Shown here: in pieces, positions 1 through 8,590 of the stretch
How the letters are laid out: every line of letters starts with the position of its first letter
Position numbering within the stretch: the stretch's first letter is position 1
From: Deltaproteobacteria bacterium
GTDB lineage: Bacteria > Desulfobacterota > Desulfobulbia > Desulfobulbales > VMSU01
Assembly: GCA_021789795.1 (NCBI GenBank)
Contig: JAJYJA010000017.1
Span: 1 to 23,492, forward strand
Reading direction: 5' to 3'
DNA length: 23,492 nt
Translations under genes and position numbers: made by a program
Notes under the pieces: generated by a model
Databases searched by the model: none
What the model was told of the DNA's origin: nothing
What the model saw: the letters and a program-made list of their open reading frames with translations, nothing else

Positions 1-225
1 TTTTGCGAGAGCATCATTGCTAATTCCCGGCCTTGAGCTGGATAGTTCGTTGCCGCCTTCTCCCCTAAGGTTTGAGGGGAGGCCGTCCTTCTTGCCGCCG
101 CAGCCGTCGGCGCAGGAGCCACAGGCGTTGCAGCCGGGATGCTTGCCCCTGAGGGAGTTGAAATAACGCCGGCCCACATAGATGGCGGCCAGCAGGACTA
201 TCAGCCACACGGCCAGCGTCTGCAC
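1..225 (-). CDS. FeoB-associated Cys-rich small membrane protein (partial)
   Basis: The frame opens at a GTG (223-225) preceded five bases upstream by AGGGGG (231-236), and stays open for 75 codons to the window edge, so the C-terminus is missing. The N-terminus has one hydrophobic segment (about residues 4-18, LAVWLIVLLAAIYVG). A short basic stretch follows, then a Cys cluster CNACGSCADGC at about 32-42 and a Gly/Lys-rich tail. This is the layout of the FeoB-associated Cys-rich membrane proteins: a single-pass anchor with a small cytoplasmic metal-binding-like Cys motif. They are often found near ferrous iron transport genes and their exact role is unknown. It begins 25 bases after the SH3 protein stop, so it is probably the last visible gene of that transcript. 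No feoA or feoB lies within the window; whether one lies past the edge cannot be seen. Confidence 0.7.
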   Translation of the reverse strand, partial: MQTLAVWLIVLLAAIYVGRRYFNSLRGKHPGCNACGSCADGCGGKKDGLPSNLRGEGGNELSSSRPGISNDALAK

Positions 226-250
226 AATAACCCCCTATATTTACTGGCAA

Positions 251-928
251 TCAGAGGGTCAGGGAGTGCCGCTGCCGGCGATGGGAGGCCCTGCCGATCA
301 ACCAGCCCAGCAGCAAGACCCCGGCCCCGGCCAGGAACCACAAGATGGTCTGCCGCTTGCGCAAGGCCTGATTCTCCGCCGTCAGCCGGACGACCGTCGC
401 CTGGGCCGCCGCTGCCTGGGTCTGCGACCTCTCCTTCTCCGTCTTCAGCGATACCACGTCCTGGGCCTCGCTTTCCAGTTGCTGGTAGCGCTGGTTGCTC
501 GCCGCCAGCGCCGCCCGCAGACCCTGCACCGTCGCCGAATCGCCGTCTTGGGCGACGGCTTGGCCCGTCTTGGTCAGCCCCTCGTTTTCGGCCTTCAACT
601 TCTTGATCGTCTCGTTCAACTCGTTTATAAGCTTGATGTTTTCGCTGGGCGGATTGGGGGAGGTGAACTGCTCCTGCACCCAGCCCTCGACGCCGTCGCT
701 GGTCCGCACCCGGCTGAAGCCGTCTTTCGTCTCCAGCACCTCGAAGGACTGGCCGGTCTGCAGGGTCTTGAGGACCTTGTACTGCGGCCCTGGCCCCTGA
801 CGCAGGGAGACGACGATGTTATCGACGATGTAGCGCTGCTCGGCTGGGGCCTTGGCCGGCGCGGTCAGCAGCAAGCCGCAGGCGATGAGGCCGGCGGCGA
901 TGATGAGGGTGGTTCTTTTTTCGGACAT
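251..928 (-). CDS. SH3 domain protein with coiled coil and C-terminal membrane anchor
   Basis: This 225-residue protein resembles the SH3-and-anchor family (TIGR04211-like, related to YgiM). Residues 1-29 form a signal peptide with a hydrophobic core (LIIAAGLIACGLLL) ending near PAEQ. Residues 32-92 are a bacterial SH3 domain with the usual pattern VSLRQGPGPQYKVLKTLQTG and GVEGWVQEQF. Residues 95-190 are a Glu/Lys/Gln-rich coiled coil, followed by a membrane segment at about 195-213 (ILWFLAGAGVLLLGWLIG) and a short basic tail. The predicted product is held in the inner membrane with its SH3 and coiled-coil parts in the periplasm. Its ligand is unknown. A GGGAGA lies upstream of the ATG, and the gene starts 30 bases after the SNF2 gene stop, suggesting cotranscription. 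Confidence 0.8.
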   Translation of the reverse strand: MSEKRTTLIIAAGLIACGLLLTAPAKAPAEQRYIVDNIVVSLRQGPGPQYKVLKTLQTGQSFEVLETKDGFSRVRTSDGVEGWVQEQFTSPNPPSENIKLINELNETIKKLKAENEGLTKTGQAVAQDGDSATVQGLRAALAASNQRYQQLESEAQDVVSLKTEKERSQTQAAAAQATVVRLTAENQALRKRQTILWFLAGAGVLLLGWLIGRASHRRQRHSLTL

Positions 929-958
929 GAGTCGATTCTCCCGATCTGTTAAAGACGG

Positions 959-3900
959 TTAATCCGCCCTAAGTAGCCGCAACAGCTCGTCCGCCGAGAC
1001 CTGGCCGCCCACCTCGGTGCCCTTGAGCAGATTTTCGGCCAGCTCCCGCTTGTCGCGGTGCAGGGCCACGATCTTCTCCTCGATGGTGCCCTTGGTGATC
1101 AAGCGGTAGATGGTCACCGGCAGCTTCTGGCCGATGCGGTGCGCCCGGTCGGAGGCCTGATCCTCCACCGCCGGGTTCCACCAGGGGTCAAGGTGGATGA
1201 CGTAGTTGGCGGCGGTCAGGTTGAGTCCCAGCCCCCCGGCCTTCAGGCTGATCAGGAACAGGTCGCCCTGACCGGCCTGGAAGGCCTCTACCCGCAGCTT
1301 GCGTTGCCTGGGGGGAGTGGCTCCATCCAGGTATTGATAGCTAAGGCCCCTTTCGTCAAGAAAATTTTTGATGATCGCCAGGTGATCGACGAATTGGCTA
1401 AACACCAACACCTTGTGACGGTTGGCCAGAAGCTCGTCGATGGTCTCCGCGAAGACCGCCAGCTTAGCGCTTTCGATCCCGGCGTCCGGCGCCACCAGGT
1501 CGGGATGACAGCAGGCGCGGCGCAGGCGCATGATCTCGGCCAAGATGCGGAGCGGACGGTTGCCGTCCCGCTCCCCGCTGGACTCCAGCCTTTGGATGGC
1601 CTCCCGGCGCAGGGACTCGTAGAAGACCGCCTCCTCCTCGCTCAAGGTCACTTGCAGGTTGATCTCGGTGCGAGGTGGCAACTCGTCCAAGACCTGGGAT
1701 TTCAGCCTTCTGAGGATGAAGGGGGCGATCAGTCGTCTCAGGCGGCGCTGACAGTCTAGGTCCTTGTCCCTCTCGATCGGCCCGGCGAAGCGCCGGTTGA
1801 ATTGGTTGATAGTGCCCAGAAGTCCAGGGTTGATAAACTGAAAGAGGTTCCATAGCTCACCCAGATTGTTCTCCAGCGGGGTGCCGGTGGTGGTGAGCTT
1901 GAAGTGGGCCTTGAGGCTCATGGCGGCCCGCGACCGTTTGGTGGCCATGTTCTTGATCGCCTGGGCCTCGTCCAGAACCACCACCCGCCACTGTTTCTGG
2001 CTGAACAACTCCTGCTCCTGTTGCAGGAGCCCGTAGCTGGCGATTAAGACATCGAAGCCGGAGAGCCGGCGCAGGGCCTTGGTCCGCTCCGGGCCGCCGA
2101 ACATCTGGACCTTCAAGGTGGGCGCGAAACGGGCCGCCTCGTCCTGCCAGTTGAAGCAGACCGAGGTCGGGGCCACGATCAGGGCCGGCCCTAGTGGCGC
2201 CTGCTCCAGGAGCAGGGCCAGGGTCTGGATGGTCTTGCCCAGGCCCATCTCGTCGGCCAGACAGGCGCCGAAGCCCAGATAGGCCAGCCGGGATAGCCAG
2301 CGGAAGCCCTCGGCCTGATAGGGGCGCAACTCGGCCCGCAAGGTGCCGGGGATGGCCGGCGACCGGCGGTCGGCCATCGCGACCCGTTCGCTCAGCTCCT
2401 GCCAGGGCCGATCGGCATCCAGCCGCTCGGCGGTCTGGGTTAACTCCCGCACCAGGGGGGCGGCCAGGGGCGAGAACTGGAGCCGCTCCCGGTCCGGCCA
2501 GGTCAAGCCGCCCAGTTGTTCGAGCTGCTGGTGCAGGGCCTGGGAGAGGGCCAGGAATTGGCCATCGGACAGGGGGAGGAAGCGGCCCTGGCCCCGTCTG
2601 ATCAACTCCAAAAGCTCGCCCATGCCGATGGCCGTCTCCTCGTCGATTTGCAGTTGGCCGTCCAGCTCGAACCAGTTGCGGCGCTGCCTGACCTGGAGAT
2701 AGAGCCGGGGTGCGGACGCCGGCTCGCGCAGCCGGAACAGCTCGCCCTTGGGCCACTCCACCACCACCTGGCCCCGCAGGGCCTGAAGCTCGTGCAGGAG
2801 TTGCAGGCAGTCGGGCGCCTCGCTTGCCAGCCACTCCCAGTTGTCCAGTTCCCGTCCCCGCAGGCTGGGACAGGCCTCCACCACCGCCTGGGCCCGTTGC
2901 TCCTCGGCCTTCAGATCACGGCACACCTGGGTGGCTTGGCCGGCCAGTCCGGCGATGATCATGGCCGCCCCCTGGCCGGGCCTAAGGTACTGGCCTAGTT
3001 CCGCAAACGGCTTAACCAGAAGGGCAAGATGCAGGCCGCCGCTGGCCGGCAGCAAATGGCAGTAGATGGTCTGATCCGCCTCGATGTTCTTGATCCTACC
3101 CCCCACCTCCTGGCCGCTGAAGTCGGAATGCACGGTTAGCTGGGCGCTCATCGCCCCGAGCATGGACAACACCTCGTCCCGATGTTCCAGGGGGACGTAG
3201 AGGCCGTGCGGGCTTAAGACCTCGGCGATGCGCCGGATGGTCGGGCTGATCTGGCAGACCGCGAGCCTCGATGCCGATTCGAGACGGGCCGCCACCTGCC
3301 GATGGGGAGCGGGAAAGGGCAGGAGGCTAATCCGCGCCGACTGGCCGGTCTGCTGGACATACAACTCCGGGGCCCGCTTGACGATCTCGACGGGCAGGTT
3401 CTGCGGACGCCCGGCCCAAAAGACGCGGGGGTGGCCGACGGCCGCCAACAGGGCCTGTTCCAGGTCGAAGGCGTAAGTGACGCCATTGACCGTATCCGTC
3501 TCCATTCGCAGGGCCAGCGCCAGCCGCCGGTCGTCCTCGCTCAGGAAGGGGAGTTCCTGGTTGGTAAGTTTTTTCAAGGATAGCCGCCGGCCCTTGCGCC
3601 ACCGCCCATTTTCGCCTAGTTGCTGGACTAGGGGCACGAGGTCGGTCACCAGGCCTTGCGAGTCGGTGTCCAGTAGCCAGATCACTCGTTCCTGACTGGC
3701 CGGGGCCCCCTCGGGGGTGGCCAGTTCCTTAAGTTCCTTGATCGCCTTGCGCCACGGTTCCTCGTGGCGGATGGCCCTCAGCAGGGGGATGACGCCGGTC
3801 TCGGCCTGGAAACGGTCGCCAAGCTCACGGTAGGAAGGCTCATGGGTGGTCAGAAAGAGCAGCTCGGCGTATTCCTGGGCCAGCCAGCGGTAGCCGTTGG

Positions 3901-5098
3901 CCTGGGCCAGGGCGAAGTGCCGCTCCAGTTCCGGTTGCAGGCCCGCCTCCAGACGGCCCTCCACCCAGTAGTCGGCCAAGGCCAGGAAGAGGGAATCGAG
4001 GCTGGAAAGCGGGTTGGGACGCGGGCCTAAGGTAATCAGCAGGTCGGATTCCGACTCCCGGGCCTTAACCACGGCGGCCAGAATCTGATAGGCAAACTGG
4101 TGGATGGCCCCGGCCTGCAAGGCCCGGATGCCAGAAAGGATTCGTCCCAGACGGTCGTAGCCCTGGCCGGTGTTGAGCAGGCAGACCAGGCAGATCAGGC
4201 CCTCGAAGCCGGTGAAGAAGGCCTGCTCGTTAAGGTTGAGGGCCCTAAGCTGGGTCAGATCGTCCTCGAAGGCGGCCACCGCCCGTTGGTAATCACCCCG
4301 GATGCCGTGCCACCAGCCCTTGAACCCGTAGGTGGCCAGCCGGTCTTGATGCGCGTCTATCAGCCGTTTGGCCGGTTCAAGCTCGCCGCGCAGCAGCCGT
4401 CCGGAGATCAACAGGTAGAGAAAGGAGTCGTGCCGCAGGATGGGCGGCGGGCCGCTGGCGGCGGGCGGGCCGTGCTCCAGATAGTCCAGGTGTCCGTCGA
4501 TGGGGGCAAGCTCGCGGAGGCTGGCTTTCAGGATCTCGTGCAGGGCCAGGAACTGGATATGGTCGGGCAGGGTGGAGAACCACTGCGGGTCGAAGGGCTG
4601 GTTGCAGATGTCGATGATGGGATGCGGCCCGCCGCCCAATACCCGTTCGTAACTAATCAAGAATTGATGGAACTTATCCAGGTCAGCGGTGTGGATGGCG
4701 ATGCGCAGGTTGCGCACCGCCCGGGGGTGAGTAACCTTGTTGGCCAGGATGGCCTCGGTGGGGGCGGGCAGCTCGGCCAGCACCGCCGAGGCCAGGGGTT
4801 TGAAACGTCGTCCGGCCACCGCCCGGCGGCTGATGGTCTCGATGAGAGCGCGGTCGCACTCGAGCCGGGAGTTGAGCAGGCCGTCTCTTTGCAGCCGCTC
4901 CAGACAGGGCTGGATCTCGCGGGCCAGGTCGGGGCGGTTGACCCCGAAATCGATTCCGCTCCGGTAGAGGCAACGGATTAGGGTGGAGACCTCCACCGGC
5001 TCATAGATGATCGAGCACAACTCCAGCACCACCTGGTCGAGGCGAGGCAGTTCCTGGCGGGGCCGAGCGGGTGGGGCTATGGAGTGGGCATTCGGCAT
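959..5098 (-). CDS. SNF2-family DEAD/DEAH-box ATPase/helicase, large
   Basis: This 1379-residue protein ends in a complete SNF2 motor. Motif I DEMGLGKT is near residue 950, motif II DEAQ near 1042, and motif III TTTGTPLENN near 1071 with the SNF2 signature LWNLFQFINPGLLG. The second RecA lobe has VLVFSQFVDHL near 1230 and motif VI ASDRAHRIGQ near 1320. SNF2 ATPases translocate on double-stranded DNA and displace bound proteins such as nucleosomes (eukaryotes) or stalled polymerase (RapA); the substrate here is unknown. The first 900 residues or so match nothing I can name. They are mostly helical, with Leu/Ala-rich stretches around 330-420 that resemble TPR-type helical repeats. No SWIM zinc finger was seen. 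A 140-base gap separates the gene from sdhB, so it may have its own promoter, but none is convincing. The ATG at 5098 is the first start that fits. Confidence 0.9.
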   Translation of the reverse strand: MPNAHSIAPPARPRQELPRLDQVVLELCSIIYEPVEVSTLIRCLYRSGIDFGVNRPDLAREIQPCLERLQRDGLLNSRLECDRALIETISRRAVAGRRFKPLASAVLAELPAPTEAILANKVTHPRAVRNLRIAIHTADLDKFHQFLISYERVLGGGPHPIIDICNQPFDPQWFSTLPDHIQFLALHEILKASLRELAPIDGHLDYLEHGPPAASGPPPILRHDSFLYLLISGRLLRGELEPAKRLIDAHQDRLATYGFKGWWHGIRGDYQRAVAAFEDDLTQLRALNLNEQAFFTGFEGLICLVCLLNTGQGYDRLGRILSGIRALQAGAIHQFAYQILAAVVKARESESDLLITLGPRPNPLSSLDSLFLALADYWVEGRLEAGLQPELERHFALAQANGYRWLAQEYAELLFLTTHEPSYRELGDRFQAETGVIPLLRAIRHEEPWRKAIKELKELATPEGAPASQERVIWLLDTDSQGLVTDLVPLVQQLGENGRWRKGRRLSLKKLTNQELPFLSEDDRRLALALRMETDTVNGVTYAFDLEQALLAAVGHPRVFWAGRPQNLPVEIVKRAPELYVQQTGQSARISLLPFPAPHRQVAARLESASRLAVCQISPTIRRIAEVLSPHGLYVPLEHRDEVLSMLGAMSAQLTVHSDFSGQEVGGRIKNIEADQTIYCHLLPASGGLHLALLVKPFAELGQYLRPGQGAAMIIAGLAGQATQVCRDLKAEEQRAQAVVEACPSLRGRELDNWEWLASEAPDCLQLLHELQALRGQVVVEWPKGELFRLREPASAPRLYLQVRQRRNWFELDGQLQIDEETAIGMGELLELIRRGQGRFLPLSDGQFLALSQALHQQLEQLGGLTWPDRERLQFSPLAAPLVRELTQTAERLDADRPWQELSERVAMADRRSPAIPGTLRAELRPYQAEGFRWLSRLAYLGFGACLADEMGLGKTIQTLALLLEQAPLGPALIVAPTSVCFNWQDEAARFAPTLKVQMFGGPERTKALRRLSGFDVLIASYGLLQQEQELFSQKQWRVVVLDEAQAIKNMATKRSRAAMSLKAHFKLTTTGTPLENNLGELWNLFQFINPGLLGTINQFNRRFAGPIERDKDLDCQRRLRRLIAPFILRRLKSQVLDELPPRTEINLQVTLSEEEAVFYESLRREAIQRLESSGERDGNRPLRILAEIMRLRRACCHPDLVAPDAGIESAKLAVFAETIDELLANRHKVLVFSQFVDHLAIIKNFLDERGLSYQYLDGATPPRQRKLRVEAFQAGQGDLFLISLKAGGLGLNLTAANYVIHLDPWWNPAVEDQASDRAHRIGQKLPVTIYRLITKGTIEEKIVALHRDKRELAENLLKGTEVGGQVSADELLRLLRAD

Positions 5099-5238
5099 GG
5101 GCGCCTGGGTTTCCTGGTGGAGGGATGAATTGACAACTATAACCTGAAAGGGCCAGGGCCGAAAACCATAAATATCGCCTTTTCATCGCCTTGCTCAGAC
5201 CCCGGCCGGCCAAGGCCTGGCAATGATGGCGGCTTGGA

Positions 5239-5985
5239 TTACCGGGCCGACAGGTACTCCCGGTTCATCCGGGCCAGATGCCGGAGGGAGAGGCGTTTGG
5301 GACAGGCGGCCTCGCACTCCCGGTGGTTGCCGCAGGCCCCGAAGCCCTCCCGGTCGGCGGCCGAGACCATGGCCAAGACCCGGCGGGCCCGCTCCGGCTG
5401 TCCCTGGGGCAGACAGGCCAGTTGGCTGACCTTGCCGCCCACGAAGAGCATGGCCGAGGCGTGGGGGCAACTGGCCACGCAGGCCCCGCAGCCGATGCAG
5501 CTTGCCGCCGCCAGGGCCTGATCGGCGTCGGACTGCGGGATGGGGATGACGTTGGCCTCCGGGGCGCCGCCGGTGTCCACCGAGACGTAGCCGCCGGCGG
5601 CCATGATCCGGTCCAGGGCGCTGCGATCCACCACCAGATCCTTGATTAAGGGAAAGGCCAGGGCCCGGAAGGGTTCGATGACCACCAACCCGCCGTCGGC
5701 AAGATCGCGCAGGTGGAGCTGACAGAGGGTGGTCTCCGACTTGGGGCCGTGGGCCAGGCCGTCCACCATTGCCCCGCAGGCGCCGCAGATGCCTTCCCGG
5801 CAGTCGTGGTCGAAGGCGATGGGCTCCTCGCCGTTTAGGGTCAGCCGTTCGTTGACCAGGTCGAGCAGTTCGAGCAGGGAGAGGCTGGTGGCGACCGGGC
5901 CGCTTGGGTAGTCGTGAAAGCGGCCCGGTCGGTCGGGGCCGGGTTGACGCCAGACCCGCAGGGTCAGGTGGATGAGCTTCTCCAT
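5239..5985 (-). CDS. sdhB: Succinate dehydrogenase/fumarate reductase iron-sulfur subunit
   Basis: This 248-residue subunit carries electrons from the flavin of SdhA to the quinone site of SdhC through three iron-sulfur clusters. All ligands are visible. The [2Fe-2S] set is C62, C67, C70 (DCREGICGAC) and C88. The ferredoxin-like part has C163, C166, C169 and C173 (CIGCGACVASCP), and the third set is C218, C224 and C228 (CGNHRECEAACPK). By analogy with E. coli SdhB, C163/166/169/228 hold [4Fe-4S] and C173/218/224 hold [3Fe-4S]. I chose the ATG at 5983-5985 because its A is the last base of the sdhA TGA, giving a TGATG junction typical of translational coupling. A TTG one codon earlier is also possible. 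It is the last gene of the sdhCAB block. Confidence 0.93.
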   Translation of the reverse strand: MEKLIHLTLRVWRQPGPDRPGRFHDYPSGPVATSLSLLELLDLVNERLTLNGEEPIAFDHDCREGICGACGAMVDGLAHGPKSETTLCQLHLRDLADGGLVVIEPFRALAFPLIKDLVVDRSALDRIMAAGGYVSVDTGGAPEANVIPIPQSDADQALAAASCIGCGACVASCPHASAMLFVGGKVSQLACLPQGQPERARRVLAMVSAADREGFGACGNHRECEAACPKRLSLRHLARMNREYLSAR

Positions 5986-7898
5986 CAACGGTAGCTCCGT
6001 TGTCCAGGGGCGACCAGGGTGAAGGCGAGCGGCTCCCGGTGCAGGCCTGGGGCTTGGCCCTGGCCCCGGTATTCCCAGGCCGCCACGTAGGCGTACTCCT
6101 CATCGCGCCGCCGGGGCTCGTGATCCTCGGTGCGGCTCTCCTCCCGCAGATGGCAGCCGCAGGACTCCCGGCGGTGCAGGGCGTCTTGTACTACCAGCTC
6201 CCCGCACTCAAGAAAATCCGCCACCCGCCCGGCCAGCTCCAGCGACTGGTTGAGATCGGCGCCCGCGCCCGGCACCATCAGGTTGCCCCAGAATTCCTCC
6301 CGCAGCCGGGGGAGCTTGGCCAGGGCGGCGCGCAGCCCCGCCTCGCTCCTGACGATGCCGCAGTGATCCCAAAGCAGGAGGCCCAACTCCCGATGCAGGT
6401 CGGCGGCGGTACGCGAGCCCTTGATTTTCAGCAGCCGCCCGAGTCGGGCTTCCACCTCCTCCCGGCTCGACCGGAAGGAGTCGTGGCGGGCGTCGATCGG
6501 GTTCGGCCCCGCCTTTGCCAGGTAGGGGCCAAGGGTGTTGGGCAGGATAAAGTAGCCATCCGCCAGGCCCTGCATCAGGGCGCTCGCCCCCAGACGGTTG
6601 GCGCCGTGGTCCGAGAAGTTGGCCTCGCCCAGCACGAACAGCCCGGAGAGGTTGCTCATCAGGGAGTAATCCACCCACAGGCCGCCCATGCTGTAGTGGG
6701 CCGCCGGATAGATGCGCATCGGCTCGTGCGCCGGGTCGTCGCCGGTCAGCCGCTGGTACATGTCGAGCAGGTTGCCGTACTTGCGGCGGATCGCCGGCAG
6801 GCCCTGGGCGCGGATGGCGTCTGCAAGGTCGAGATAGACCGCCCGGCCGCCGTCTATCCCTAGGCCCAGGTCGCACCGTTCCTTGATCTGGCGGGAGGCC
6901 ACGTCCCTGGGCACCAGGTTGCCGAAGGCGGGATAGCGCTCCTCCAGGAAGTAGTCGCGTTCGTCTTCCGGGATGGCCGCCGCCCGCCGCCGATCGCCCG
7001 CCGCCTTGGGCACCCAGACCCGGCCGTCGTTGCGCAGGCTCTCGCTCATCAGGGTGAGTTTCGACTGCTGGCCGCCCTGGGCCGGAAGGCAGGTGGGATG
7101 GATCTGGACGAAACAGGGGTTGGCGAACCAGGCCCCCCGGCGGTAGGCCCGCCAGAGGGCGGTGACGTTGCCCGACCGGGCGTTGGTGGACAGGCAGTAG
7201 AGGTTGGCGTAGCCGCCGGTGGCCAGCACCACCGCATCCCCGGCGTGGGCCTCGACTTGGCCGCTCAGTAGATGCCTGACCACCAGGCCCCGCACCCGGT
7301 TGTCCACCACCACCAGGTCCAGCATCTCCGTCCGGGGGTGGAGGGAGAGCCGCCCGCCCGCCGCCTGGCGCAGCAGCGCCCCGTAGGCGCCCAGGAGCAG
7401 TTGCTGGCCTGTCTGGCCCTGGGCGTAGAAGGTGCGGGACACCTGGGCCCCGCCGAAGGAGCGGTTGGCCAGATAGCCTCCGTATTCCCTGGTAAAAGGA
7501 ATACCCTGGGCCACGCAGTGGTCGATGATGGCGTTGCTGAGCTGGGCCAGGCGATAGACGTTGGCCTCCCGGGCCCGGAAGTCGCCGCCCTTGATGGTGT
7601 CGTGGAAGAGCCTGAAGATCGAGTCCCCGTCGTGCTTGTAGTTCTTGGCGGCGTTGATCCCACCCTGGGCCGCGATGCTATGGGCCCGGCGGGGGCTGTC
7701 TTGCAGGCAGAAGACCTTGACCCGGTAGCCCTGTTCCGCCAGGGTGGCGGCGGCGGCACTGCCGGCCAGGCCGGTGCCCACCACCAGGATGGTGCGCTTG
7801 GCCCGGTTGGCCGGGGAGAGCAGGGGACTGGTCTCCTGAAACCGGGCCCAGATCTCGGGCAGGGGGGCGTTGGGGATGCCGGCGTTGGGTATGGTCAT
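5985..7898 (-). CDS. sdhA: Succinate dehydrogenase/fumarate reductase flavoprotein subunit
   Basis: The catalytic subunit oxidises succinate to fumarate (or the reverse) on a covalently bound FAD, on the cytoplasmic side of the inner membrane. The N-terminal dinucleotide-binding motif VVGTGLAGSAAAATLAEQG lies at about residues 39-57. The FAD-linked histidine is H73 in RRAHSIAAQGGINA. Further family motifs are NRSFGGAQVSRTFYAQGQTG, QIHPTCLP and YSMGGLWVDY, the last carrying a substrate-site region. The length and the sequence DSPRRAHSIAAQGG place it in the long SdhA type of the di-haem, single cytochrome class (Bacteroidetes, Desulfobacterota, Campylobacterota). I prefer the ATG at 7896-7898 (637 residues), five bases after the sdhC stop, because MTIPNAGIPNAPLPEIWARF fits the family N-terminus. 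A start at 7925 would add nine residues and overlap sdhC. Confidence 0.93.
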   Translation of the reverse strand: MTIPNAGIPNAPLPEIWARFQETSPLLSPANRAKRTILVVGTGLAGSAAAATLAEQGYRVKVFCLQDSPRRAHSIAAQGGINAAKNYKHDGDSIFRLFHDTIKGGDFRAREANVYRLAQLSNAIIDHCVAQGIPFTREYGGYLANRSFGGAQVSRTFYAQGQTGQQLLLGAYGALLRQAAGGRLSLHPRTEMLDLVVVDNRVRGLVVRHLLSGQVEAHAGDAVVLATGGYANLYCLSTNARSGNVTALWRAYRRGAWFANPCFVQIHPTCLPAQGGQQSKLTLMSESLRNDGRVWVPKAAGDRRRAAAIPEDERDYFLEERYPAFGNLVPRDVASRQIKERCDLGLGIDGGRAVYLDLADAIRAQGLPAIRRKYGNLLDMYQRLTGDDPAHEPMRIYPAAHYSMGGLWVDYSLMSNLSGLFVLGEANFSDHGANRLGASALMQGLADGYFILPNTLGPYLAKAGPNPIDARHDSFRSSREEVEARLGRLLKIKGSRTAADLHRELGLLLWDHCGIVRSEAGLRAALAKLPRLREEFWGNLMVPGAGADLNQSLELAGRVADFLECGELVVQDALHRRESCGCHLREESRTEDHEPRRRDEEYAYVAAWEYRGQGQAPGLHREPLAFTLVAPGQRSYR

Positions 7899-7903
7899 GG
7901 CGG

Positions 7904-8590
7904 TCAGCGCAAGAAGTCCGGCCAAACTAGGGCTAGTAACGGGAGCAGCATGAACACGCCCCCGGCCAGCAGGCTGACGATCACCGCCGCCCGGCGCAGG
8001 GGTTGGTCGTAGCGCGGGGCGACAATCCCCAGGGTCTGAAACAGGCTCCAGAGTCCATGACTCAGATGCGAGGTCAGGGCGGCAAGGCTAAGGAGGTAGA
8101 AGGTCGCCATCCCTGGCCGGGAGAGGGTGATCCGCACCAGTTCGGCGCTGGGGCCTGCCGGACGGCGAAAGGCCGGGACATGCACCGCCAGGAAGAGCAA
8201 GATGACCAACCCGGAGAGGGGCATCAGGCGGGAGGAGAGGCTGGCGGCCCGGATGGCCTTCACTCGGTAGGGTAGGGGCCGGCTTTGCAGGTTGTGCAGG
8301 GTAAGCATGGTTCCGGTGACGACATGGGTGGCCGCCAACAGCAGCAGGCACAGCTCCATGGCCGGGAGCAGGGGCCCCAGGCCATGCAGATGGCGGGCGT
8401 AGGCCAAAAAGGCGGCCCGGCCCAGGTAGGCGGCGGCGTTACCCAAGAGATGCAGAAGCACGAACAGGGCAAGTCCGGCCCCGCTTGCCGCCATCAGGGC
8501 CTGACTGAAGACCGTCGAGGCGAACGGGAGGCGAACGGGCCTTGCCCGGCCTTCCATCTGCCGGCCCTGTCCCGCCTCCGGTTCAGCCAT
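7904..8590 (-). CDS. sdhC: Succinate dehydrogenase cytochrome b subunit (di-haem, b558 type)
   Basis: This 228-residue membrane anchor has five hydrophobic segments, at about residues 28-53, 75-97, 121-140, 163-181 and 202-224. It binds two haems b and the quinone. Candidate axial histidines, one per helix, are H47 (LLHLLGN), H89 (ATHVVTGT), H137 (AVHVPAF) and H175 (TSHLSHG). Their spacing is close to H44/H93/H143/H182 of Wolinella FrdC. The end motif HGLWSLFQTLGIVAPRY is typical of the cytochrome b558 family (TIGR02046-like). No separate SdhD exists, consistent with this type. The gene overlaps the fumarase stop by eight bases. A second ATG at 8557 (MEGRARPVRL), with GGAGG further upstream, is an alternative start. 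Confidence 0.88.
   Translation of the reverse strand: MAEPEAGQGRQMEGRARPVRLPFASTVFSQALMAASGAGLALFVLLHLLGNAAAYLGRAAFLAYARHLHGLGPLLPAMELCLLLLAATHVVTGTMLTLHNLQSRPLPYRVKAIRAASLSSRLMPLSGLVILLFLAVHVPAFRRPAGPSAELVRITLSRPGMATFYLLSLAALTSHLSHGLWSLFQTLGIVAPRYDQPLRRAAVIVSLLAGGVFMLLPLLALVWPDFLR

Noticed and set aside
182..952. Long plus-strand open frame of 256 codons
   Set aside because: It is the antisense of the SH3 protein and the Cys-rich protein, both of which have clear domains. Its composition (Gly, Leu, Arg-rich) is typical of antisense frames in GC-rich DNA.
4100..4981. Plus-strand open frame of 293 codons
   Set aside because: It lies entirely antisense to the SNF2 gene with no domain, start signal or conserved pattern.
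5001..5213. Minus-strand frame with a hydrophobic, lipobox-like start (MKRRYLWFSALALSGYSC)
   Set aside because: It looks like a small lipoprotein, but it overlaps the SNF2 start in another frame, its second half is antisense-like Pro/Arg sequence, and it has no ribosome binding site.
5099..5238. Promoter or terminator between sdhB and the SNF2 gene
   Set aside because: Candidate boxes (TTATAG, GATATT) lack a matching -35, and the GGCC-rich inverted repeats lack a T tract.
6000..6863. Plus-strand open frame of 287 codons, and similar ones at 7272-8012 and 9531-10145
   Set aside because: They are antisense to sdhA, sdhC and fumarase, whose active-site and cofactor residues are intact, so these are shadows.
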